A stretch of 64,000 bases of DNA from Litsea cubeba (Eukaryota; Streptophyta; Magnoliopsida; Laurales; Lauraceae), in the NCBI GenBank assembly GCA_012931725.1, contig CM022949.1, positions 28,891,640-28,955,639 of the forward strand. Direction: 5' to 3'. Shown piece after piece: positions 1-12,731 of this stretch. The position numbers and the translations under genes are program-made. Within the stretch, counting starts at the first letter, position 1. The number at the start of each line of letters is the position of its first letter. Below the pieces are notes generated by a model. It saw nothing but the letters and a program-made list of their open reading frames with translations, was not told where the DNA came from and made no database searches.

Positions 1-3000
1 TTATGCATTTGATCTACTAATTTTCAACCCAGTACTGCAATCACCTTTCTTCAATCATTCACTTACTTTTGGACTGACTGTTTAGACCACAACGTTTGCA
101 AACAAAATACACCCACAAAACTTAGATTTGATACTTGTTGTTAAGTTCTCCAACTAAGGCAAATAAATAGGATCTCAAAGAGGATATTTGGTGCAATCCA
201 ACCGCATAAGGGAAATCAGATGCGACCCTTAAACGTGGTTCTCACTCTTGTTATTGTCTCTTCATACGTATCTTGTATGGTTTTGATATAGCTTATTACA
301 GCGCCTTTTTCTTCAGCGCCCATTCAATCATTTTTAACTTCAGTTATGCTACATAAGGTAGTAAGGTTCGATCTTATTTGACTTAGTTTGACCTAAAAGC
401 TACATAATAATAGAAAACTTAAAATCTTGCTTTACTAACACAAAACCTGTGAACATAAAACTGTACAGATTGGGTTATTGACCTGAAGAAAATCCCATTT
501 TGAGCAAAATGCTCTTGTTTGGAGTACTATTATCCTTGAGCAACAAGAAGCACCCATCCCTTGCACAGTTAAGTAATAAGCTTAATTCTGAAATGAGCCT
601 TTGTAGTAATATATTAACAGGGGAAAACAACACATCTCATAAGAGTTCCCACACGCATTGCTATGTGTTTGTATGACAAATTGTATTTTTATGGTGAGGA
701 TTGTGCATATTCACAAATTGATATGTATTTGCTCGAGTACCCATTATGATAAGCGACCATCCCTTTCACAGTTAATTATTTAGCTTAATCCTGAAATGAG
801 CTTTTGTAGTAATATTAACTGGGGACAACAACACATCTCATAAGATTTCCCACATGCATTGCTAATTGCTATGTTGGTGATGCAGGACAAAATTGAAAAC
901 TAATCTAAATGATGCGAGATCAATAACAAAAATAACAATTATAATGAATCAATTAAGACAGATTGATACATCATTCCATGCTGAAATCCACTAAGTTAAT
1001 TATGAGGAAATCCAATTCTTGTTACAGTCCTGCAATTTGGGCCCTCAAAGAATTGAGGAATGGACCAAGTAGAGAATAGAACCTCCACCTTGCCTAGGGA
1101 TCTACCGATTCAAGTAAGTAATCAGGATCCTTGAGGATTTGAAGGACAGCCAGGCTCATTTAGGAGTAACAATTGAATAGTAGTGGACTGAATATGGTTT
1201 TAAATGAAATTCAGGTTTAATCCAATACACCCACAACTTTATAATGCTAGGCTTAAAATTCAGAAGTGAAAACATGAATTAAATGGGCTGTAATGGGTAG
1301 AAACCAGATCTAGTGCTTGCCATTCTAGATCTATTACTGGTCTGATCAGATCTAAAGGGTTGGGGGGATGAATAATTGTGATTGATTGATGGATAAGGGG
1401 CTGGTTGGAGGGTTGCAAGGGTTTAATGGTGTTGATTGGGATTTGGGTTGGATCTAGGATTCCACCATGTGAGTAGATCTAGATCTAAATGGGCAAGAAA
1501 GTGTGAGATGGGTATCACAGGAAAGGGAAGACGGTGGAGATAAATACCTTGGGATGGAGATAGTGTGATATCTTGGCTTCGCACCAAACTCCCCTTCGCG
1601 GGCGAGAAGAAGATCCTGCAAGAGAAAACTCAAGAAGGCCTTTGGAAGAAGATCATTATTCATTCATCATTATTCCTCTTTTCCAAGAGATACAACCCTA
1701 ATAAGGAGTAATAAAAGAACCCTAGAAACCAATGGTTCAGATTAAAACATCTAGATCTTGTCTCATAAAATAAAACCAAACAAATAAAATAAATAAGAAC
1801 AATAAGTGGCTGTCGACAAGGTGGAAGGAGGCTGCCTTGCGCATGGGGATTGGTGCGCAAGCCTTGTGCACGCATCTTTATGTAAGGGGCTTTAAGTTGT
1901 GGGCCCCCCGGGCCCCTCTTCTTATGTCTTTAGTTTTAAACTCTTTAATTCCTTTGGGTCCCTTGCCAATCTTTAAATCTTCATGATATTTCCACAATTG
2001 CTCATCTCCTGTGGACCATCCCAGTATGGGATCTTCCACAGGTCCACCACCTGAGGCCTTCCGCACGCCCGGATCAAGATCCAATGGTGTATCTTCGCCC
2101 AAAGGCTGATCCAACGGTAGATCTTCACGATTGTGATGTATAAAGCCCATGAAAAGTTGATCCAGCCACAAGGAAGCCTTATCAACCATTTTCTTCTTAC
2201 GCCTTTGGTATGTCTTTCCATATCTGGAGTTGATGTCCCCATCAATTGGTATGACATATTGTATTTTTATGGTGAGGATTGTGCGTATTCACAATTTGAT
2301 ACGTATTTGCGCGAGTACCCAGTATGATCTACTATTTTTTATGATCTTTTTTTTTTTTCTCAGTTTTGGATCAAATTCTGGTGAATGGTTTCCATGCTTA
2401 TTTGCATGTTAAGGGTTGTTCCTAAATCCAGTTATGTCTTTTTTGTCTTTAGAGGTTTGCAATATTATTTACTTTCACATGCCACTTCATTTCATTTGAA
2501 ATCTTACTATTTTTTATGATCTTTTTTTTTCTCAGTTTTGGATCAAATTCTGGTGAATGGTTTCCATGCTTATTTGCATGTTAAGGGTTGTTCCTAAATC
2601 CAGTTATGTCTTTTTTGTCTTTAGAGGTTTGCAATATTATTTACTTTCACATGCCACTTCATTTCATTTGAAATCTTGCTGTATGCTTTATTTGGGGGAG
2701 TGAAATTCAAATAATTTTGACCATTATCCTGTTGTTTACTATTTAACCACCTTGCGGAACCACGAGAGCTAATATTTGCACTGTGGTTTTTCTTTATTCT
2801 ATTGGGAAGGAGTGAAATAATAGGTTCTCCTATGTAACCCAGAAACTTCAAATTTCAAATTAAGTTGCACATCTGTCCTGTATCTTATCTGATGCTGCAC
2901 TTTCTTGTTTATCATATCATTGTGTTCTTAAATTCTTTTGGGAACTATAATTTCATTAAAAGTAGCTAAAAGTATAGGGGCATACTGAAAAGCAGAGCCC

Positions 3001-3206
3001 AAAGAAAATACAAAAGAAAAGAAAAAGGCCCAAAATCAAAGCAACCCATGAGGCCATGACTTAAAGACAAAGAAACACCAAAATGAGCTATTGCCAGACA
3101 AGAATGCCTAGGCTAACAGCCACCTTCACAAGATTATCCACTACAGAGTTGGAACATCACTTAACATTGATGAAAGATTCAAAGATGCATCAAGCAACTT
3201 TGCTGA
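1..3206. other. Gene-free repeat region with diverged duplications
   Basis: No gene was recognised. A segment around 560-670 recurs diverged at 750-870, and 663-746 recurs at 2248-2327. The minus strand from about 2250 to 1400 is open in part and ends in sequence resembling the transcribed end of an LTR, but no partner repeat or primer site was found, so it is left unclassified. Confidence 0.4.
2328..2681. repeat. Tandem duplication, two ~177-bp units
   Basis: The block 2328-2504 is repeated almost exactly at 2505-2681, starting with TACTATTTTTTATGATC and ending at CATTTGAAATCTT. Near identity indicates a recent local duplication. No coding content was seen. Confidence 0.85.
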
Positions 3207-3494
3207 GGGCCTATTTGGTTGCAAGCATTTTGGACAGCAGTTCCCTCTGTCTTGAATTCCCGACAACAATGCAGGTGCTGTCTCGGTGGGATTCCGAATG
3301 ACTTGTTTGAATCAAGATAATTCTCTCTGTTGGCATTCCATATGACACTTTTGCCATGACGAATTCTCAGAAATCCAGCATTAGGAATGCTAGACGGTCG
3401 GCGAAAATTATGAGATTCCACTTTAGGACAACATTTGGAATTCTCCAAATGCTTCAGACAAGAAATCCTGGTTTGCTTGCTACCAAACAGGCCC
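3207..3494. mobile_element. MITE with GGGCCTRTTTGG termini (288 bp)
   Basis: Inverted ends GGGCCTATTTGGTTGCAAG (left) and GGGCCTGTTTGGTAGCAAG (right, reverse complement) match at 17 of 19 positions. Such GGGCCTGTTTGG ends are common on plant Tourist/PIF-Harbinger and some hAT MITEs. The target duplication is not clear (GA versus TAA next to the ends), so the superfamily is open. Confidence 0.65.
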
Positions 3495-3571
3495 TAAGTC
3501 TATAAACCTATTTGATTGATATCATCTGGATAAATAGCATGATTTATACTAGAACCCATGGCCCATCGGAT

Positions 3572-3931
3572 CATGGTTCAAAATAGCTACGTAGCGGCTA
3601 CATTATCGTCCATAATGGTTGAGGCCGCTACGCTATTTTGAAAATAGCGCCGCTACGGACTAAAACCTATTAGAGCCAATCAGTTTTAATTTAAAAAATA
3701 TATATATTTATTTCTTTTCCTTAATATCTTTTTTTTTAAGTTGTCTTTACCCTGATATGGTTCCAAATCATTAAATGAACACAAGATTGGTTGCTACACA
3801 AGATTTGGATTCGTTTAACCACTTTAAAAATTCACGCCGCTATGTATCACCGCAATTGCTACGTATTGCCCGCTATGTAGTGTTTTGGCCACGGGCCGCT
3901 ACACCCACTGCAACCGCTATTTTGATCCTTG
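3572..3931. mobile_element. hAT-type MITE (360 bp) with exact 8-bp target duplication
   Basis: Ends CATGGTTCAAAATAGC and CAAGGATCAAAATAGC (reverse complement of the right end) match at 14 of 16. Both sides carry CATCGGAT (3564-3571 and 3932-3939), an 8-bp duplication characteristic of hAT insertion. The interior is rich in GCCGCTA motifs and has no transposase. Confidence 0.85.
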
Positions 3932-4790
3932 CATCGGATAGTGTAAAAGGAGTCATCTTCCACCAAAATCCAACAAAGATCTAGTTGATAAGCTTCCTGA
4001 AGACCATTCTTGAGAGCTATCATTATATTCTTAAATTTTTCCTATTATGGTCTTTGTTCACAACCAAAAGGCTTGTAATGAAGGCTTGAAGGTTTTCACT
4101 GACACTAAATCTTAGACTTCTTTGTTTTCATTTTTTTTCCAGCATGTTGAAATTACAAAAAACTGTTTATTAATCTTTTTTTGATGATTTTTGTTAATTA
4201 GCTTGTTTGATATATATATAACATTATTGTTAGATTTTATTTGCAATTGGTAAAATCAATGTCCTAAACATGGACCAGAACCGAACCTATTTTGGTGGGA
4301 AGGTTGGCCAAATTGGCGGATCAAACCTTGTCAATCTCACATCATCATCATCAAAGCCTTGTCCCAACTCCCAACTATCTTGGGGCCAACTACACAAATT
4401 TTTTTCTCCATTCTGATCTATCTTGAGTCAAATCCTTAGATAAGTTTCATTTCTTCAGATTTATTTTTACTACCTCCATCCACGGCCTATTTGGCCTACC
4501 ACTTCCCATTGGCGGGCCATCAACCATCATAGCCAAACTTTTCCTTACCGGCTCTTATTGCTAGCCTGTGATGGAAATGTCCAAACCATCTCAAACGTGT
4601 TTATCTAATTTTATCATTCCTAGTCTTACCACACATCCACCTCAACATTCTCACCTCTGTTACATCCATTTTGTGCATATGTTGCTTCTTGATTGGCCAA
4701 CGTTATGCTCCATAGGTTATAACTAGTCTAATCATTGTCTTGTAAAATTTTTCCTTCAATCTTGTTGGCATTTGTCGATCACAAAGCATT

Positions 4791-5242
4791 CTAGAAGCAA
4801 TTTTCCACTTTAAACATCGCTTTTATCCTATGTTTGAGATCTTTATCAATCTCCCCAACCTTACTAATTATCGAGCCAAGGTAATGGAAAGAATCTCTTT
4901 GTAGTATGTCATGGTCTTCAATTCTCACCATAGTTTCAACTCTTTCTATATTCCCATTGAAGTTACAATCCATATATTTTAGTCTTTGAATGGCCTTTTT
5001 TAAAGCCTTTGGATTTAAAGCCTCCGGCCATCTCTTGAGATTTGCATTCACACCATCTAGTATTTCATTACCAACACTTTATCATCTGTAAATGACATAC
5101 ACCACGGGACATCCTCTTGAATATGAGCAGTTAACTCATCCATAATTTGTGCAAAGAGATAAGGGTTTAGAGCTGACTTCTGATGCAAACCTATAGTCAT
5201 AGTGAACTCACATGTCTCTCCACAAGTAGTTCTCACACTCAT
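4791..5242 (-). pseudogene. LINE reverse transcriptase fragments
   Basis: Two open stretches lie side by side in different frames. The upstream one (5242-5057) has TTCGETCEFTMTIGLHQ and the altered active-site box FTDD in place of FADD. The downstream one (5051-4791) has the post-catalytic block FHYLGSIISKVGEIDKDLKH. The frame change between them and the altered box show inactivity. Confidence 0.75.
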
Positions 5243-6136
5243 TACCGCTCCTTCATATATGTTTTTAACAATTCCAATATAACCTCTTAGAACATTTCTT
5301 TTATTTTAAACCCACTAAATTATATCTCTAGGTACCCTATCGTAGGCTTTTTCTAGATCGATGAAGACCATCATATGCAGATTTTTCCTCTTTGGTCAAT
5401 ATTTTTCCATTAATTGCCCAAGTGAGAAGATATCTATTATAGTTGACCTCCCTGGCATAAAACAAAATTGATTTTCAGATATCTTGGTCTTCTGTCTAAG
5501 TCTTTGCTCCATTACTCTCTTACATAGCTTTATAGTATGACTCATAAATTTAATCTCACGATAGTTGATACAGTTTTGTATATTTCCCTTAATTTAATCC
5601 CACGATAGTTGATACAGTTTTGTATATTTCCCTTATTTTTATATATAGGTACTACAACACTTCTTATCCATTCATCCGACATTTTCTGTCACTAATATCT
5701 TATTTAAGAGTCTAGTTAACCAAATCCCCCCAACTTCTCTTAAGCATTTTCAAGCCTCGATCGGAATGTCGTTTGGCACATAGCCTTTCCTGTCTTCACT
5801 TGTTTCAATGCTTTCCTCACTTCCACCACCCTAATTCTACGAAAAAAAAGTATGTTCTGCTAGCGAAGTGTCCTCTTTTGCTCTTGTGTCTCCTGTATAG
5901 TCTTCATTTAAAAGTTTCTTAAAATATTCCTTCCACCTTTCTTTGATATCATTGTTCTTTGTTAGAACATTTTGGTCATTGCTCTTAATATATTTGACAT
6001 GATTTAAGTCCCTACTTTTCTTATCTCTTAGAAGTAGTATTTGATTTTTGTATTTATAAATTTTTTCTTTAGTTTGAGTTTGATTCACATCGTTTTCCTG
6101 CAACTCTTCATTTTTGGCCTTGTTGGTAGAAGTCAT

Positions 6137-6990
6137 ACGAGGCGGTCGTATTTGGAGTTCATCGCAGCCAAGAGCATATTGATATCCTGCAAGGCTCCCA
6201 TGCAGTGGTGGACTTCCTCATCAAGTTTATCAATCTTTATGGTCAAACCTTGTTTGTAGCCATTCCAAGAACAATGCTTTGATGCTGTTTTCCGTTTATT
6301 TGGTGTGAGGAGGGACGGTGAATGGGGTTAGAGGGTTTTATGTGATTTTAGGGATTGAAGGATGTGAGTGGCTGGGGTGTTGGATGGATTCAACTGGGTT
6401 TTTTTTTTTTTTTTTTCCTAAGAGATAGATTGAAGATGGATAGGTTTGGCAGTTATAGGGTTCGAGTGATGGTAGGGGTTGATGGATTTGGTTTTGGTGG
6501 GTTTGGATGGGGTTGAATATGGGGACGGGTTTTAGAGGGATTTGAAGGAATGAATCGGATCTGACCTGTAAAGATGCGGTAGGCCAAAGTCGATTCTCAG
6601 ATACCAATTGATATGATACCAGTTGGATGATGATGATAAGATTGCCCAATTCGAGGATGGACAAACTCCTTGTGCAAGCACAGAATTTTGGGGAATAATT
6701 CTTTGATTTTTCATAAAGAGGGATTAAGATATTTATAGAATTCCTTGCCTCAAACATAAAAACTATGATATCAATCACTAATCAATTACCTTAAGTCATG
6801 GATATCAATTACCTTAAATCATGTGTATCAATTCCTAATCAATTACCTCAAGTCAATGTATTAATCACTTAAATGAAGGTAATCAATCACTAATCATATT
6901 ACCTAAATCAAGGTAATCAATCACTACTTTATTATCTCCATGATATGGGGAGATTGACATAATCAAAGATTTGCAACCTATTGTTGCTTC
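6137..6990 (-). mobile_element. 5' end of an LTR retrotransposon inside the LINE
   Basis: On the minus strand a candidate LTR runs 6959-6614, starting TGTCAATCTCC and ending GGTATCA. It contains a TATA box (CTATAAATATC, near 6742-6732) and is followed by a primer-site-like TTGGTATCTGAG at about 6608-6597. Downstream to 6137 is a leader and a possible gag start with a hydrophilic frame. It stops abruptly at the LINE sequence near 6137, so only the 5' end is present. The LTR partner is missing and the boundaries are approximate. Confidence 0.5.
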
Positions 6991-7370
6991 TTTTTTTTTT
7001 TTTAATTCAAAGCAATTTAAGGGAGTTGTGTAGTCCCCTCTCGGTCTGACAACTTGCATGGCTTGTGCTTGGCTTTGGATCTTATCGGTTTTCTAACTAG
7101 AAAAAAGTCTATTTGGGCCCTGCTAGTTCCACATTTATAAGTAATTAAATGCTCCTATCGCTTTTTAAAGTAGGTGTTTACTATTACAAAGTCAAATGCT
7201 AATGCAAAATCCAAGATAGTATCTCCTAAATCATTCTTTTCTCCAAATCCTTGTCCTTCATGCACTGTATCATATCCTCTATTATCCTTTCCTACATACC
7301 CATTTAAATCCCCTCTTAGGAAAATCTTTTCACTAGTTGGAATCTCTCATAGTAAACCATCTATCTCCAC

Positions 7371-7730
7371 CTAAAATTGGCTCTTGACACTTTCATCTAA
7401 TCCTGCTTGGGGAGCATATACACTAATGATTTGAATTATGCCTTCCTCTAACACTAGTTTAATTGCTATAATTCTATCACCTAATCTCTTTAGCCCCACA
7501 ATTTTCTCTTTCAAATCCTTATCTACAACTATACTCATTTCATTTCTTGTATTGTTCTTTCCCAAATAAAAAAGTTTATAACTGTTAGTGAGCTCCTTAG
7601 CTTTATCCCCTTTCCACTTTATCTCTTTTAGACAGGCTACACTAACGCTTCTTCTTTTCATTACCTCGACTAATTTCATGCTCTTGCCTATCAAGGTTCC
7701 TATATTCCAAGTAGCGAGTCGAATCTTCAT
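7371..7730 (-). pseudogene. LINE endonuclease fragment
   Basis: This 119-residue open frame matches the N-terminal endonuclease of plant RTE LINEs: TWNIGTL at the start, a CLKEIKW motif (the family has CLQETKW, so the catalytic Glu region is partly kept), and GDRIIAIKLVL. The frame breaks after residue 119, but related sequence (GDLNGYVGKDN, LDFALAFDFVIVNT) continues to about 7010. It would nick DNA for target-primed reverse transcription in an intact element; here it is a remnant. Confidence 0.8.
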
Positions 7731-7861
7731 CTTCTTCTTTTCTTCTGATGTTGGACTAACTTTGTTTACCGCACTCGTCCAGAATGGTGCAGGCGTGCAG
7801 CCTGTGCCCTATTTCCAACGCAATCGGGCGGCGCTGCAATGTATCGCTTAAAGCGTCCCTA

Positions 7862-9802
7862 GCATGATCTCGGAATATTGTTATTTATTTATTTATTTAT
7901 TTTTTTGTGTAGAATATTGTTATCTCAGAATTCATGTTTAGGTTGTGACAAAATTTTACGCTAGCTGTGAATCTACCTAACGCAACCCTCCTCCTTTACC
8001 CAGGGATGGGACCGGCAATAAAAATTGGCGGAGTTCGTGTCAACCTCACAACCCGCCCCAATTATTTATTGTAGTTGTTGTAAGAAGTTATGTTTTATGC
8101 TTTTAGTGTTTAGCCAGTAGACTTTTATTCAAGACTGGCAGGATTTGAATCTTTTCGGTGACCTTAAAAAAAAAGAAATGATTTGAGAAACAGCCCCCTG
8201 CACCATGTAATGAAGAGTTGCAACTTTTAGTTCCAAGGAATTTGGGTTTTTTTTTTTTTTTTTTTTTTTTTTGAGGTGGGTTTCCTATCCTGGATAGATG
8301 GGATAATGCTTGAGTGGTGGTGGTGGTGGTGATGACCCTGATTTCTAAGTGCGGGACTGGGTGTGTCAACCAAGCATGCATCCTAACAGCCAGATTTGAG
8401 ACAGACCAGTTTATTGGCTAGTTTGATTTGAATTTTGAAACACTGATCAGAACAAGTTTTTATGATTCAGTTAAGTGACGGGTACCTTCTGAGTTCACCT
8501 AGGTGAATAGATGGATGGGCAAGCACCAATTGTGGAAAATTTTTCACCCCCTAAGGATTAGAGGGGGCGGGGGGGGCGGGGGCGGGCACTGGCACTGGGT
8601 GTGGGGGCGGGCACGGGCACTGGGTGTCATTTTTTTCAATATTCCTTTGATTCTCAATGTTTATGATCATCCCAGCATTCCATAGTAGTGCATTATATAC
8701 ATAACAACAAAAGTGGATGTAGTGGCCTTGGTACTATGACTCTCTCTCTGTTTTCTGTTTTTCTATTTTCAGTATTTTGGGCAGGAAGCCTGTCTCTTAC
8801 TGAATGAAACTACCAAGGGAACGGCATTTAAGTGAAATATTTTCTTTGTTTAGATATCTTATTAAGTCTTTTAACTGTGTTGGTTGTTTATTACTTTTTC
8901 TTTTTCAGGAAGCATGAAAATGGTTCCGTTTGAGCATTTCATTGGTTGGATGCGAGCCTTGTTCTCACTTCATAGAGTTTTGAAGCCAAACATGGTGGGT
9001 GTCAGAGAATGTCTTTCAACTGAATTTGTATGTATAGTCTAACCATGCCAGGATAGACTAAAACCTGGTCCTACTTAGCATTGTTGCAGTTTGGGCCACA
9101 TACACCATTGAAGGATTTTGTTAATGCAGCTCATGGCATAATCTTATATACTATACTATTAGATTAATGGCTGCAGTGCGAACTTGATCCCTGTATTGCG
9201 TTCATTTGATTAATTTTCTTTCAGATTATGTTATTAATTGAAGGAAACGAGGGTGAAAATAGGTGGTCCTCTATGGTTGCTTATTACCCAATATTAGAAT
9301 CTCTTGCCATCAACCTCCCACTTGTATTTTCATTAGGATAGGCATCGGTGATGATGGATCATGGATTTGATTGGGTCTGTCTACAGTTTTAGAGTTGACC
9401 ATCAATCATGGGTTTTGATGGCCTACAATGTGGATGGTTGGTCTTCTTCTTCTTCTTTTTGTTGGGGTGGATGGGTGTATGGGGTAGGTGGTGGCGGCAG
9501 TGTGCCCTTTCAACATTTGGGTTAGCCATGAGCCCTAGTGGTTTGGGCATTGGCCAATTCGTTTGCAGCCTCGAGAAAGCTTTTGTCTTGCCTCCCTTGT
9601 GGGTGATAAAAAGTAGTCCCGCTAGTGGAATGGGGCACGACGCGTGGAGATTCATGAGACGGAGAGAGGGCAGAAGGTTTTATTTATTTTTAGTGGGACA
9701 TTGAGCACAATAGTTGATTTAAAGAAAGTATACATTAGTTGTAATCTCTTATAATAGTAGTAGTCGTTGATGAAGGAATATATATATATATATATATATA
9801 TA
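7862..9802. other. Gene-free stretch with a G-rich block
   Basis: No gene or typed transposon was recognised. It contains a long T run (8248-8271), a very G-rich block (about 8561-8627), and a (TA)n tract at 9780-9802 next to the following MITE. Confidence 0.4.
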
Positions 9803-10113
9803 GCAAGGCTCCCCTAAGCTCAAGCTTAGGATAAGGTAAGTTCAAGTGTGTGGTGGGGCCCACTTGGGGACCCACATGAGAATGGGGGTGGGAGGGATTT
9901 TAAGGACTCTCTAGGATATTCCTCTCTGTAAAAATTCAGCCCCAACTTTTCATCCATCGCTCATAAATTTAATGACTTTATATTAAAAGAAATTAATATC
10001 AAGGTCCAACGGTCTGGTCCATTCGGATTTGTGAAAGCTTGACGGATCCAGTGTAATTCAGGGGGTCTTGTATTTGTGTGGATGGTTTGGATGGATCATA
10101 AAGTCGACTCATT
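9803..10113 (+). mobile_element. (TA)n-flanked MITE, truncated copy
   Basis: It begins in a (TA)n tract with GGCTCCCCTAAGCTCAAGC and follows, in order, the minus-strand sequence of the element at 19959-20333, including the shared GGGGACCCACATG and AGCCCCAACTTTTCATC blocks. It loses similarity near 10110 before the second inverted end, so it is a 3'-truncated copy. The end coordinate is approximate. Confidence 0.65.
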
Positions 10114-11553
10114 TGTTGGTATAAAAATCTCAAACCCTTGACCAGGTCAACTCTACTCTACTAAGAAGGAATAATATAGTAACGAGGAAATAGAAGGCTC
10201 TCAACCATTTGGCTAGAATAATAAGGATTCACTTCTTTTTTTAACTCCAACCCAGTGGAGCTGAAACCAAGAAAGACTACATAAGTGGGAAGGTGGCATA
10301 CCCAGGGATTAATCTGGAGGCAATCGGGTCATGTGGGGTTGCCAACGAACTGAGCAACCCCTTGTTCTCAACCAATTGCTAGTTCAAGCTTCACATTTTG
10401 TTAGAGAAAGTTTTTACACAAGGACGGAGTGATCTTTACCTAAAGGACTCCTACACGACTATTCTTTTTCTTTTTTTGTCCACTGTTTTTTGCTTTTTAG
10501 GGCCTATTTCTTTACTATAATTCTTGATAATAATTTACTATGTTTGGGTTTTTCTTTTTACATGATGTAACCTCTTATCTTTGACATTTGAAATGCCTTG
10601 TTTATTTCACAAGAAGTCCAAATTCCAGCCATCCAAAAGTCTCAAATGGCCTTTTTAAATTCTTATAATTAGGTCTTCTTTGCATTTGGTTAAAATTTCA
10701 AATGCTACGCCAAGATGAGTGATTCACTGATTTGGAGGTCTGGCTTTTGTGAATGACATGAAAACTCTCACGTGCTACGTACTCTCCAGGAGAAAAACAC
10801 AACCGCCTTTCCAGCAGACTTTGTTCTCCAAATACCCCTAGCTGGTGGGATTGGACCCATACCCACCCCATCAGACCATATTCTTCAGCAACCTGAATGT
10901 GGTATAGAAGACTACTTCGTAGAAACTCTTCCTTAGATGCCAAATTCAAAACTCTCTATCAAAAGTTAGATCTTCAGTCCATTAAGACTTTAAGCAGGAG
11001 ATTATATATATCTTGGCAATTAACTAACTATCACTGACCTGAGAGTCTTCTTTGCTCTCAATTGAATCACCACTCAACCCTCTAGTGCCCGCCACCTTAC
11101 TCGTCCTTTTGTCCTTTTTGCTCATCTCCTCTTTGACCCCCTTTTTTTTTTTCTCTTCCCTTTCATCTCTGTATTTATTTCATGTGCTTCTAGAAATGAT
11201 TTCCGAGGTTGAGAAATTTCAAGGCTTGTAAGCAAAGACCAGTGGCCACGTCCAAAAGCACTGAGACCACAACCACAATTTCCATCTCGATCCCATTCTT
11301 CTCACCTGTACTTGCATTGCAATTGATACATTTCATTTCAACAATTCCAAAAGTACCATTTCACCTGTGAAGTAGCTCTACTTTTGGACAACCAGAGCCA
11401 CTGTATACTGTTTCCAAACTACTTCATACGTTGGGTTTGAACTTTGAAGGAGAACAAGAAAATAAAATAGAGGAGAGAGGAAGAGAGGGCACCGGACATG
11501 AATTGGGTTTCTCTCCAAAATGTGAATCCTCGTAAAAAAGTATGGTATATATG
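10114..11553. other. Gene-free stretch
   Basis: AT-rich sequence without a supported gene. Short pyrimidine tracts (11137-11165) and a purine-rich GAGGAGAGAGGAAGAGAGGG block (near 11471) are the only visible features. Confidence 0.4.
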
Positions 11554-11703
11554 GGAGATGCTCCTATAAGAACATCTCTCACCTTACTATGAGAGATAAG
11601 ATGGGGGCACTAACATTCATATCCAATACCAACAACTTAAATATGATGTGCCATACCTTTATCTCTCATAATAAGGTGAGAGATACTCTCACAGGAGCAT
11701 CTC
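11554..11703. mobile_element. Small fold-back MITE (~150 bp)
   Basis: The left end GGAGATGCTCCTATAAGA and the reverse complement of the right end AGAGATGCTCCTGTGAGA match. The pairing continues through ATCTCTCACCTTA and TATGAGAGATAA on both arms, about 50 bp each. No coding capacity. The target duplication was not resolved, so the superfamily is unknown. Confidence 0.7.
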
Positions 11704-12731
11704 TTGGCACATATTATTAAAAAATTATATAAGAATATTAGTTTCCTATTAGTGTTTAATGAACACAAAATTTCCAATTAGGTTATTACAAAGAAAAGAA
11801 CTTATAAAGCACTTGGATAGAGTGATCTCAACCCCTTGAAACCAAATCATTTTATTTTATTTTTATCATTGTATACTATTTGGTTTAGGCCCTATATTCC
11901 AGGTTAACCGGATTGGTTCATTGGGTTAGCCAGGGACTAGGCTTTGTGTTAGGGGTGTATTGGTGATTGTAAGGGTTTTCTTATAGGGTCTAAGGAAGAG
12001 AGAGTTATACATATGATGTAACTCATAACCATAAACCCAAGAGTGCAAAGAGAAAATGAATTTTCTTAATTGTAAACACAGGCACATTGCCGAAACATGT
12101 GAATCCTATTGTGTGATTATTTCTATCTTTTTGTGTGTAACTTGGTTGTTTATCATAGTTCTCGTGCTTCCGCACGCACGCGCACAATACATATGATCAT
12201 AGAAAGGGTATTTATATCCACAATAAGTTCCTATCGACTTTTTATGCATTTAGATAGAATAAGGCAAGTCTTTGGTGCAAATTTGCACTCTTCTTGGAGC
12301 ATGAGTTCTGGTTCTAAAGCAGGTTCTTGCACCTTCATCCTTGAGGACTGTAATTATTAACAAGCTGGTTCCTGGTATTATGGACAAAATGTTGTATTGG
12401 TTCTTCGAGTTTCCTTTTGTTGTTGTTGTTGTTGTTGTTGTTTTTTTTTTAATAAAAGATTTCAAAACTATTTCATATATATCGTTAAATGCAAGAAAAA
12501 ATACATTATACTAATGCAAATTATATAGTTCCTGTTGTGGACAGTACAGTAGTTGTGACTAACGAAACTGGTAACTAAAATGAGAAAGAGACCACACAAT
12601 GGGTAAAAGCCCAAAATAAGCTCTCTAAGGAGAATCCATTGCTCCTTGTAATTTGTCTGTTTGCATATTTTTATTGCTCATCATACATCCTACATTGAGA
12701 TAAGGAAATGGAAAAAAAACATGGATTTCTT
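11704..12731. other. Gene-free stretch downstream of the bHLH gene
   Basis: It should hold the 3' UTR of the bHLH gene just below 12732 (AT-rich, with a candidate AATAAA-like signal not pinned down). A (TTG)n tract lies at 12416-12440 and a T run follows it. No other gene seen. Confidence 0.35.

Larger units (their letters stand above)
4341..7861 (-). mobile_element. Decayed RTE-type LINE, interrupted
   Basis: Read on the minus strand the parts come in element order. An apurinic-type endonuclease starts at 7730 with LATWNIGTLIGKSM and VYAPQAG, and decayed reading continues to about 7010. A linker region lies at 6136-5837. Reverse transcriptase remnants follow at 5242-5057 (GLHQKSALNPYLFA, with FTDD where the family has FADD) and a C-terminal part at 5051-4791 (FHYLGSIISK). 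A 3' tail with (GAT)n ends at about 4341. Frameshifts and stops break it throughout, so it is dead. The stretch from about 6137 to 6990 is foreign. GC-rich sequence at 7780-7861 probably belongs to its 5' region. Confidence 0.85.

Noticed and set aside
1878..2189. 103-residue minus-strand frame (VEDPILGWSTGDEQLW)
   Set aside because: It may be part of an LTR-element leader, but no domain, primer site or LTR partner supports a gene.
8765..9055. Two exon-like pieces bounded by AG and GT-like signals (TATTTTGGGCAGG... and GAAGCATGAAAATGG...)
   Set aside because: The translations match nothing I know, phases do not join convincingly and no further exons were found.
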